64,000 nucleotides of DNA from Bin87 sp965197635 (GTDB lineage: Bacteria > Chloroflexota > Dehalococcoidia > Lucifugimonadales > UBA3495): contig OZ240218.1 of the NCBI GenBank assembly GCA_965197635.1, positions 744,001 through 808,000 on the forward strand, in the 5' to 3' direction. The position numbers were made by a program, and so were the translations under genes. Positions 45,638 to 54,013 of the stretch are shown piece by piece. The notes beneath the pieces are model-generated. The model was not told the origin of the DNA. It worked only from the letters and a program-made list of their open reading frames with translations, and did no database searches. Position 1 is the first letter of the stretch. Each line of letters opens with the position of its first letter.

Positions 45638-47059
45638 TACTACAGTCGCGCTTGTGATGAAGGTGTCTGAAGGCGTCTCCGGTAATGACACTGCATGGCC
45701 CGGGCCTGGTGCCGCCGTCTCCATCCCGACCAATGGATGGTCAGGGCAGGACTGCCACGGGGCAGCCACAGGAGCCGGCATAGCAGTCGTCTGACCTCGG
45801 GTACGGTCAGTGGGATGAGTTCTCCCGGGAACATATCCCCTTTTACCGTCGCCACCGGCGGCATAGGACCGGATTACCGCCAGAAAGGCATGGGCCAGCA
45901 GCGCCCGGGTGATGTGCCGGTGCCAGCCGACCCACAGGCGTACCTCATACTCATCCAGCCCCACCTCCTGTTTGGCCTCCTTGAAGGCGTCTTCGATGAT
46001 CCACCGGGTGCCAGCCACGCGCACCAGTTCCGCCAGCGATACCTCTCCCGTACTAAAACAGGCGTAGTAGGCCAGCTCCTCAGGATCGGCAATGCTGCGA
46101 CGCACCAGCAGCCAATGCCCCTGATCCAGTGCTGACCAGGGTCGTATCGGCAACCAACCCCAATCGTAGCGGCGCGGCCCCTTGCTGCCCTCCCCAGCGC
46201 TCAGACGTTGCCACCGGTCATCGGGTATCTGCTGGGCCAGTTCACGGGCTGCCACCTGTGCTGAGCCATCCTCCGTATCCGCCCACAGCGGCTCGTTGTT
46301 CTTCACCGCCAGCACGTAGGGCAGGGCCTGCTCCTCCAGCCACCGCCGTAGTTTCCGGTCATTGCCGTACACCGTATCCCCCGTTACCCAGGCAAAGGGC
46401 ACCCCAACCGCCACCGCGCGGGCGATCATCTCCTGAGCCAGTTGTGCCTTGGTATGAAAGACCACGTCCTGGGGCACTCCCGCTTCCCGCCGTCGCTCCA
46501 CATCCTCCGCCCACTCCTGGGGCAGGTAGAGCTCCCGATCCAGAAAGGCCGCGCCGTGGCGGCTGCCATAGGCCAGGAACACCCCGATCTGACAGTTCTC
46601 CACCTGCCCCGCCGTGCCGCTGTACTGACGCTTCACCCCCACCGACTTCTGGCCGTGCTTCAGAAACCCCGTCTCATCCACCACCAGCACCCCGCCGGGG
46701 TCGCCCAGATGCTCCACCACGTACCCTTGCAGGTCGTCCCGTACTTGGTCCGCGTCCCAGTGGTACACCGCCAGCAGACGCTGCACACCGTCGGGCGTGG
46801 CGTCGCCAGCATATTCGGCCAACTGCCACCCGTTCTTGCGCTCCACCGACCCCAGCAATCCTTGCAGGTACGCCAGCGCCCGCTGCCGAGACTCACTGCG
46901 GCTGAAACGCGACGCGATACGCCCGTGCAGCGCCTGGAGCCCAGCCTCCCAGTCCAGCGTTTCCTCCAGCACGGCCTCTCGCTCCAGTAATGTCTGACCC
47001 ATTTCCAACCCTCCACTCTCACCAGTAATCATGGGCCTATCGCAAGCGCGACTGTAGTA
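45638..47059 (-). mobile_element. IS701-family element, copy 3, inside IS256 copy 1
   Basis: It is 1,422 bp with ends TACTACAGTCGCGCTT and GCGCGACTGTAGTA, flanked by TTAG at 45634-45637 and 47060-47063, again a YTAR target. It lies in the same orientation as its IS256 host. Confidence 0.92.
45640..47002 (-). pseudogene. IS701-family transposase, copy 3, C-terminal frameshift
   Basis: Start ATG 47002 (MGQTLLEREAVLEETLDWEA) has GGAGGG upstream. The core matches copy 2 (VLVVDETGFLKHGQKSVGVK, WVTGDTVYG, WIIEDAFKEAKQ). After GGDGK the conserved ending (MFPGELIPLTVPEVRRLL through QTPSSQARL) is in another frame, as the A run near 45842 has four bases against the six needed. All catalytic residues precede the break, so partial activity cannot be excluded. 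Confidence 0.85.
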
Positions 47060-48309
47060 TTAGGCCGCTGCGTCCAGCATGTTGGGCGTCGGCAGTGCCT
47101 CGTTGCCGACGGCGTTGGGGATGGTGAGGTAGCGGCGGGCTTCGGCCCACTCGTCATGCTGCTCGGCCAGCACCGCACCCACCAGGCGCCGCGCCGATAG
47201 CCGGTTGGGGAAGATGCCCACCACGTCAGTCCGGCGCCTTATCTCCCGGTTCAGCCGTTCCTGCGGGTTGTTGGACCACAGCTTCTGCCAGTGGGCCACT
47301 GGGAAGGCCGTGAAGGCCAGGATGTCCGGCGCGGCGTCCGCCAGCAGCTCGGCCACCTGGGCCAAGGGCTCCCGGAGTTGTTCCACCACTCGGTCCAGTT
47401 GGCCGTGGACCTCGGCGGGAGACAGTTGCTGGTAGATGGTGCGCACCATGCGAGGAAGGTCCTGGGTGGCCACGCCGGGTTGGGCACGCTTGGGCACTCG
47501 GGTGAGCAGGTTGGCCATGAAGTGGGTGCGGCAGCGCTGCCAGCTAGCTCCAGCAAAGACCGCGGCGATGGCGTTCTTCAGCCCCTGGTGGGCATCGGAG
47601 GTGCCCAGTTCCACCCCGCTGAGCCCCCGAGCGGCCAGCGACCGCAGGAAGGCCAGCCAGAAGGCGCCGTCCTCGCTGGCGCCCACGTCCAGGCCCAGAA
47701 TCTCACGCTGCCCTTCGGCATTGACCCCTGTCGCCACCACCACGCAGACGTTGACGATGCGGCCGCCCTCACGCACCTTCTGGGTCAGGCCCTCCCGCCA
47801 GACGTAGGGGTAGGGACCGCCGTCCAGAGGCCGACCCAGGAAACTCTCCACCACTTCATCCAGTTGCTGGCAGATGCGCGACACCCGGCTGCTGGAGATG
47901 CCGTCGCAACCTAGGGCCTTGATCAGGTCGTCCACCCTTCGGGTGGAGACTCCTTCCACGCCTGTCCTGAGCCTGCCGAAGGGTAGGCCTGCTGGATCAC
48001 CGACAGCAGAGCCTTCTCGCTGCGCCGCCGTGGTTCCAGCAGGCTGGGGAAGTAGCTGCCCTCCCGCAGCTGGGGAATGTGCAACTCCATGGTGCCGACG
48101 CGGGTATCCCAGGTGCGGTTGCGGTAGCCGTTGCGGTAGGTGACCCGCTCTGGGCTGCGTTCGCTGTGCTCAGCGCCGATCTGGGCGGAAACCTCGGCGT
48201 CCATGATGCCGTCCACCAGGACCCGCAGTGCTTCCCGCAGCAAGTCCACGTCTCCGTCGATGCCACGCTTGCGTAATAATTCCAAAAGATCCATGCTGTG
48301 TTTGACCAC
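47060..48309 (-). pseudogene. IS256-family transposase, copy 1, with short inserted repeat
   Basis: Start GTG 48309 (MVKHSMDLLELLRKRGID) follows AAGGAG. The N-terminal part is normal to ALLSVIQQAY. A 23-bp insertion beginning CCTTCGGCAGG then shifts the frame, after which EGVSTRRVDDLIKALGCDG and the full mutator-type core continue. DDE motifs are ILGLDVGASEDGAFW, LGTSDAHQGLKNAI and WSNNPQERLNREIRRRTDV, with the last stretch ending LDAAA. The same insertion is present in copy 2, so it predates their spread. Confidence 0.88.
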
Positions 48310-49103
48310 CGTCGTTCTCCTTGTTCTGGGTTGTGACTTCCGATCAAGGATGACGCGGTGGTTAGCTTTGGGCTACACCGATTCTTTTACACCACCTCCC
48401 GGTACTCTACTGGCGTTGGCCAGCCGGTCCAGCGCGCTGTTGCTCAGGATGGGGTCGGCGAAGAGACTGAGCCACTCGTCCACGGCGCGGTTGCTGGTGA
48501 TGACGAAGCTGGAAGCCCGGTGCCGGTTTGAGGATGAGCTCGTAGAGGTCGGCGGACTGCTGGGCGGTGAGCCCGTGCAGACCGAGGTCATCGAGGATGA
48601 GCAGGTCGGGTGTCAGGAAGGACCGGAAGGCGCGGTCTGTAGAGTTGTCCACCCGGGCCTGGGTCATGGTTCTGAAGAAGATGTCGGCGTGGATGAAGCG
48701 CACGGCGTGTCCGGCGCGGATAGCGGAGTAGCCGAGGGCCTGGGCCAGGAAGCTCTTGCCGACGCCGGCGGGTCCCACCAGCAGCACGTGCTCGTGCCTG
48801 TCGAGAAACTCCAGGGAGAAGACGGCGTCCAGCAAGCGGCGGTCCAGGGTAATTGACGCCGACCAGTCGAAGTCCTCCAGTCGGCAGGTCTCCTCGAAGC
48901 CGGCGTTGTGGAGGCGGACTTCGGTGCGACGGTGAGCGCGACGATTGACCTCGTCGCTGAGGATGATTTCCAGGAAAGCAGCGTAGTCCGGTTGCTCTCT
49001 GCGGGCCCGGGCGATGCGCTCGGGCCGGGTGGCGGCCAAGGCGCCCAGTTTCAGGCTCTTGAGCAGCGGCGTGAGTTCGGTGGTTCTGGTCATGACTGAC
49101 CTC

Positions 49104-50499
49104 CTATGCCGGCTGACGGGTGTATCTGTCGGTATGGGCGAAGACGCCACCGGGACGGGCGAAGCGACCGGGCGGGAGAGGCAGCGGCAGTTGGGGCGTG
49201 GCTTCTTCTTCCAGCGCCTGCACCAGGATGCGTTCCAACCGGCGCACGTCGATGAGGTCCACGTCCAGGGCTCGGCGGCAGGCGGTGTCGAGACGCTGGG
49301 GTGTGTAGCGCTTTCCCAAACGCAGCAGCTGGTGGCCCGGCCGGATCTTGGCCCAAGGCAGGGGGCCGTCGCAGAGGCGCTCGGCGTACTCGGCCACCGC
49401 GGGTCCCAGCTTGACCGCGCTGCGCTTGATGCGGTCCGGCGACCTGGTGGTGTAGGGAGACAGCTCAGCGGGGTAATCGTCGGGATCGGTGGACCGGCCG
49501 CCCTTGGGCTGGCGGACGTGGGCCTTGATCAGCTCGCCCCGATGGTAGATGCGCACCAGCTGGCTGCCCAGCCTGATTTCCACCTTCCGGCCCGGCGGAC
49601 ACCGGTCCCACGGCACCGAGTACAGCGCCTGCTGACACTGGATGTGATGGTCCGGATGCACCGTGGCGTTGCGCCAGTCGGCGATGTCGTAGGGCTCACC
49701 GTCCCAGGGCAGCAGGGTGTGGCGCTCTTCCTCCTGAAAGACCACCAGCTGAAAGACCACCAGTGGCCGCCGCCGCGTGGTGCCGTGGACCCGCTGGCCA
49801 GCCACCTTGATGCACCACCGCCGCGCTTCGGACCTCACGTGGCCCAGACCGTTGAAATCGCGGCCCTTGCAGAAGCGCTCCCTCACGTACTGCACGCCCC
49901 GCTCCACTTTGGGCTTGTCCTTGGGGCGCCTGACGCGAGCGGCGTCGGCGATGAAACCGCGGTGCTGCGAGTATTCCAGGAAGCCCCTGGTGCAGCGCGG
50001 GTGCAGCGGGTCGGGTCCCGCCACCGCGGGCGGACAATTGTCGATCACCAGGTAACGGGGGATGCCGCCGCAGAAAGCCCACGCCGCCGCCAGGCCAGCG
50101 ATGATGTCCTCCAGCGTCTGCCCGTGGGTCGGCCAGACCAAGCTGTGCCCAGAGTAGCCCAGCACGATGATCAGCGCCCATACCGCTTTCCGGCGGCCTG
50201 TCTCTGGGTCCGTAATCATCCCCAGCCGGCCGAAGTCCACCTCCGCCACTGCTCCCGGTGGAGTGTCCGCCATGCGCACCGTGGTCTTGCTGCGGCGTTG
50301 CCAGTTGCGCTTCAGGATGAAGCGGCGCAACGACGGATACGATACCCGGCAGCCCCGGACTTCCCGCAACTCCCGAATGCGGGTCATCTGCAGCCGGTCC
50401 CCAGTGAGCCACTGGAAAATCTGGTCGGCCCACGGCTCCAGCAGGTCCTGTCGGGGCGTCTCCACCGGCCGCGGCCCCACTTGGCCGATTGCCGCCGTA
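49104..50499 (-). pseudogene. istA: IS21-family transposase IstA, copy 2, N-terminus missing
   Basis: The frame holds the IstA core: AVAEVDFGRLGMITDPETGR (Asp), RYLVIDNCPPAVAGPDPLHP (Asp) and KDKPKVERGVQYVRERF (Glu). It continues to the C-terminal FARPGGVFAHTDRYTRQPA and a TAG at 49104. The first 60-90 residues, including most of the helix-turn-helix region, are absent because IS256 copy 2 begins at 50500. A small in-frame duplication (VVFQLVVFQ) is visible. It is not related closely to IstA copy 1. Confidence 0.85.
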
Positions 50500-50658
50500 G
50501 TAGAGTACCGGGAGGTGGTGTAAAAGAATCGGTGTAGCCCAAAGCTAACCACCGCGTCATCCTTGATCGGAAGTCACAACCCAGAACAAGGAGAACGACG
50601 GTGGTCAAACACAGCATGGATCTTTTGGAATTATTACGCAAGCGTGGCATCGACGGAG

Positions 50659-51905
50659 CAGGGCAATCGCATTTCAAACTAATATGAAAATGTGGCTAAA
50701 CTTGGGGCGAGATTAAGTTTCCTGAGGTGGCTGCGACGATGGACGATGTACCTATTTCGATGGTGGAACGGTTTGGAGTGCTGGCAGACCCACGAACTGG
50801 TCATGCCAAAAGGCATGAGTTGCTGGACATCATGGTGATCACCTTGTGTGCCGTGATCTGCGGCGCCGACAACTGGGTGGAGATCGAGGAGTTCGGCAAG
50901 GCCAAGAAGGAGTGGTTCCGGCGGTTCCTGGAATTGCCCAACGGGGTACCCTCCCACGACACCTTTGGGAGGGTGTTTGGTCTGCTGGACCCAGAGCAGT
51001 TTACGGCCTGCTTCATGGACTGGGTACGTTCGGTTAGTGAACTGGCCCAGGGGGAGGTGGTGGCCATAGATGGCAAGACCCGGCGGGGTTGCCACGACCG
51101 AGCCAACGGGCGCGGCCCACTGCATATGGTCAGCGCTTGGGCCACCGAGAACCGTATGGTGCTGGGACAGACCCGCACTGAAGCCCACTCCAACGAGATC
51201 ACGGCGATACCGGAACTGCTCAAAGTGCTGGAACTGAAAGGATCCCTGGTAACTATCGACGCCATGGGCTGCCAGAAGAACATTGCTGGTCAGATTGTGC
51301 AAGGTGGGGCCGATTACCTGCTGGCGGTGAAGGCCAATCAGGGGGAGTTGCACGAGAACATCAAGGATTTATTCGCCTGCCAGGATCTATTCGCCTGCCA
51401 GGAGCGCGCGGAGTGGAATGGCGTGGCTTACAGATACCACGAGCAAGTGGGCAAGGACCACGGTCGGCGGGAACGTCGACGATGCTGGGTGATTACCGAC
51501 CCTGAGGAACTGGCCTACGTGGACCCGCACCGGCAGTGGGCTTCCTTGGGAGCGGTGGCCCGGGTCAGCTACCGACGGAACGCTGGTACCAGTTCCCCAG
51601 AGGATACCCGTTACTACATTTGCAGCTATCCGGCGGACGCGACAACACTGCTGACAGCGGCGCGAAGCCACTGGGGCATCGAGAACAGCCTGCATTGGGT
51701 GTTGGACATGGCCTTCGACGAGGATCACAGCCGGGTGAGGACGGGTCATGCCGACCAGAATCTGGCGGTGATGCGACACCTGGCGCTGAACCTCCTCAAG
51801 CAGGAACGCACCGCCAAGGTCGGTATCAAAGCCAAACGCAAAAAGGCAGGTTGGGACTTCGATTACCTCCTCAAAGTCCTATCCCTTTGAAATGCGATTG
51901 CCCTG
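50659..51905 (+). mobile_element. ISAs1-family element
   Basis: About 1.25 kb with perfect inverted ends CAGGGCAATCGCATTTC and GAAATGCGATTGCCCTG. The flanking 9-mers TCGACGGAG and TCTACGGAG match at eight positions, a target duplication with one later change. Comparison with IS256 copy 1 confirms the uninterrupted host sequence. Confidence 0.9.
50739..51890 (+). CDS. ISAs1-family transposase
   Basis: An intact protein of 383 residues from ATG 50739 (MDDVPISMVERFGVLADPRT), with GAGGTGG eight bases upstream. A GTG at 50727 is the alternative. The N-terminal DDE_Tnp_1-associated region (HELLDIMVITLCAVICGADN) leads to the core with VVAIDGKTRRG (Asp), VTIDAMGCQKNIA (Asp) and HWGIENSLHWVLDMAFDED (Glu). 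A six-residue in-frame duplication, DLFACQDLFACQ, is seen near residue 215. The element may be active. Confidence 0.9.
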   Translation: MDDVPISMVERFGVLADPRTGHAKRHELLDIMVITLCAVICGADNWVEIEEFGKAKKEWFRRFLELPNGVPSHDTFGRVFGLLDPEQFTACFMDWVRSVSELAQGEVVAIDGKTRRGCHDRANGRGPLHMVSAWATENRMVLGQTRTEAHSNEITAIPELLKVLELKGSLVTIDAMGCQKNIAGQIVQGGADYLLAVKANQGELHENIKDLFACQDLFACQERAEWNGVAYRYHEQVGKDHGRRERRRCWVITDPEELAYVDPHRQWASLGAVARVSYRRNAGTSSPEDTRYYICSYPADATTLLTAARSHWGIENSLHWVLDMAFDEDHSRVRTGHADQNLAVMRHLALNLLKQERTAKVGIKAKRKKAGWDFDYLLKVLSL

Positions 51906-53157
51906 TCTACGGAGACGTGGACTTGCTGCGGGAAGCACTGCAGGTCCTGGTGGACGGCATCATGGACGCCGAGGTTTCCGCCCAGATCGGCGCTGAGCAC
52001 AGCGAACGCAGCCCAGAGCGGGTCACCTACCGCAACGGCTACCGCAACCGCACCTGGGTACCCGGGTCGGCACCATGGCGTTGCACATTCCCCAGCTGCG
52101 GGAAGGCAGCTGCTTCCCCAGCCTGCTGGAACCACGGCAGCGCAGCGAGAAGGCTCTGCTGTCGGTGATCCAGCAGGCCTACTCTTCGGCAGGCTCAGGA
52201 CAGGCGTGGAAGGGGTCTCCACCCGAAGGGTGGACGACCTGATCAAGGCCCTAGGTTGCGACGGCATCTCCAGCAGCCAGGTGTCGCGCAGCTGCGAGCA
52301 ACTGGATGAAGTGGTGGAGAGTTTCCTGGGTCGGCCTCTGGACGGCGGTCCCTACCCCTACGTCTGGCGGGACGGCCTGACCCAGAAGGTGCGTGAGGGC
52401 GGCCGCATCGTCAACGTCTGCGTGGTGGTGGCGACAGAGGTCAATGCCGAAGGGCAGCGTGAGATTCTGGGCCTGGACGTGGGCGACCAGCGAGGACGGC
52501 GCGTTCTGGCTGGCCTTCCTGCGGTCGCTGACCGCTCGGGGGCTCAGCGGGGTGGAACTGGTCACCTCCGATGCCCACCAGGGGCTGAAGAACGCCATCG
52601 CCGCGGTCTTTGCTGGAGCTAGCTGGCAGCGCTGCCGCACCCACTTCATGGCCAACCTGCTCACCCGAGTGCCCAAGCGTGCCCAACCCGGCGTGGCCAC
52701 CCAGGACCTTCCTCGCATGGTGCGCACCATCTACCAGCAACTGTCTCCCGCCGAGGTCCACGGCCAACTGGACCGAGTGGTGGAACAACTCCGGGAGCCC
52801 TTGGCCCAGGTGGCCGAGCTGCTGGCGGACGCCGCGCCGGACATCCTGGCCTTCACGGCCTTCCCAGTGGCCCACTGGCAGAAGCTGTGGTCCAACAACC
52901 CGCAGGAACGGCTGAACCGGGAGATAAGGCGCCGGACTGACGTGGTGGGCATCTTCCCCAACCGGCTATCGGCGCGGCGCCTGGTGGGTGCGGTGCTGGC
53001 CGAGCAGCATGACGAGTGGGCCGAAGCCCGCCGCTACCTCACCATCCCCAACGCCGCCGGCAACGAGGCACTGCCGGAGCCCAACATGCTGGACGCAGCA
53101 GCCTAATCAACATCAAAAGGGATGACGCGCTTTTACACCTATTGACGGGACACTACC

Positions 53158-53744
53158 TTAATGTGCCGCTGGTTACTTACGGCCAGTCTAGCCATCAGGC
53201 CGAGGCGCTGATCGGCGACGCCGTAGCCCAGGTGGTGGAATACGCGCGGCAGATCGGCAAGCCCATCGTGGTTGAGAAACTGGACTTCCGGCAGAAGAAA
53301 GCCTCACTAGAAGGCGAGTCCAGGAAATACCGCCGGATGCTCTCGAGTTTCAGCTAGGGCAAGATCAAAGCGTACTGCATCTCCCGCGGCTATCGCAAAG
53401 GGGTGGCAGTACCTCAGGTGAACCCGGCCTTCAGCTCGGTCGTGGGTCGGGGTAAGTTTCAGGAACGTTACGGGCTCGGCGTCCATCAGGCTGCGGCCTT
53501 GGTGCTGGCCCGACGTTTACTCGGCTGTTCGGAGCGTGTTCCACGCCGGCGGGTCGGTCCTGTCGGCAATGGCGCTCACGTCACCTTCACCGCACCTGCA
53601 AGGAAACGAGTGCAGCGCGTGTGGGCGTACTGGGACGCGATTTCCAGACCGCTGAGACCGGCGCTTGCCGCGCAGCAGCGGCTGGAGAGATCCAATCCAG
53701 TTGAGGCTGACCAGCGGGCAGGCGCTCGCGGCGGTTTGGCTTGA
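53158..53744 (+). pseudogene. tnpB: TnpB-related protein, C-terminal half (copy 1)
   Basis: It reads NVPLVTYGQSSHQAEALIGD, IGKPIVVEKLDFRQKKAS (with the RuvC Glu), then SSFS followed by a TAG at 53355-53357 where copy 2 has TAC (Tyr). It resumes GKIKAYCISRGYRKGVAVPQ and HQAAALVLARRLLGC to the stop at 53744. The N-terminal half is missing. Confidence 0.82.
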
Positions 53745-53885
53745 ACGGGGATCAGATCGGTGTTCCCGGGTGCGATTCCCGGGTGGAGTCGTCGGGAACT
53801 GTTGGGACGACGGTGCGGCCTGGCCCGCGTCTTTACGAAAGGCTGACAGCAGTCGTGTAACTAATGTCAACCTTCTTCACAACGG
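53745..53885 (+). ncRNA. Putative guide RNA (omega RNA) region at the IS607 right end, copy 1
   Basis: The stretch between the tnpB stop and the right end can form strong hairpins (CCCGGGTGCGATTCCCGGG, and GTCGTCGGGAACTGTTGGG with its partner). It is conserved in both copies. In TnpB systems this position encodes the guide scaffold, with the guide lying just outside the end (starting CTAAAGCAGCG here). Inferred from position and folding only. Confidence 0.4.
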
Positions 53886-54013
53886 CTAAAGCAGCGTCGG
53901 ACCGGGCAGTCGCACCAGTGTCTGCGACACCAAGCGCCGCCGGGCGCGGGCCGCTCATCTGATCATGGTCCGGATAAAATGCCCGAGCGCGCGATGTGGC
54001 ATAATCACCGCCA

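Larger units (their letters stand above)
45583..48410 (-). mobile_element. IS256-family element, copy 1, inside istB
   Basis: The ends are GGTAGTGTCCCGTCAATAGG at the left and, reversed, GTAGAGTACCGGGAGGTGG at the right. They are flanked by the 9-bp direct repeat TGGCGTTGG (45574-45582 and 48411-48419). IS701 copy 3 lies inside, between the transposase stop and the left end. Without it the element is about 1.4 kb, normal for IS256. Confidence 0.9.
45488..49093 (-). pseudogene. istB: IS21-family ATPase IstB, split by IS256
   Basis: Start ATG 49093 (MTRTTELTPLLKSLKLGALA) lies 10 bases after the istA stop, behind GGAGGTCA. The AAA features are intact: LLVGPAGVGKSFLAQALG (Walker A) and DLLILDDLGLHGLTAQQSAD (Walker B). 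A one-base shift near 48520 moves the text to RHRASSFVITSNRAVDEW and LSNSALDRLANAS. IS256 copy 1 is inserted there, and after it YQIVIEGASYRERLSPHRAL and LDAKGGD complete the protein at 45488. The 9-bp target copy TGGCGTTGG is present on both sides of the IS. Confidence 0.88.
45488..50499 (-). mobile_element. IS21-family element, copy 2, truncated and interrupted
   Basis: istA and istB lie in normal order on the minus strand. istB is split by IS256 copy 1 (45583-48410), itself carrying IS701 copy 3. The 5' end of istA is cut by IS256 copy 2 at 50500. The right boundary past istB is not defined, and the AAA gene follows immediately. Confidence 0.8.
50601..53106 (+). pseudogene. IS256-family transposase, copy 2, interrupted and shifted
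   Basis: The gene begins MVKHSMDLLELLRKRGIDG at GTG 50601 and is cut by ISAs1 at 50659. After ISAs1 it resumes GDVDLLREALQVLVDGIMD. A base loss near 52060 (TWVPGSAPWRC against TWDTRVGTMEL in copy 1) breaks the frame. The 23-bp CCTTCGGCAGG-type insertion follows, then the core EGVSTRRVDDLIKALGCDG to LDAAA with a further shift near 52480. It is clearly inactive. Confidence 0.88.
50500..53157 (+). mobile_element. IS256-family element, copy 2
   Basis: The left end is GTAGAGTACCGGGAGGTGG and the right end is TATTGACGGGACACTACC. It is nearly identical to copy 1 but inverted. ISAs1 is inserted near its 5' end. Its flanks do not form a target duplication: the left is istA and the right is the middle of an IS607 tnpB. 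One side has therefore been rearranged. Confidence 0.88.
53158..53885 (+). mobile_element. 3' part of an IS607-type element (copy 1)
   Basis: These 728 bp match 58226-58952 on the other strand almost base for base. The match stops at ACAACGG on the right, which therefore marks the element's right end. The left side is cut by IS256 copy 2. It contains the C-terminal half of tnpB and a structured non-coding tail. Confidence 0.82.
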
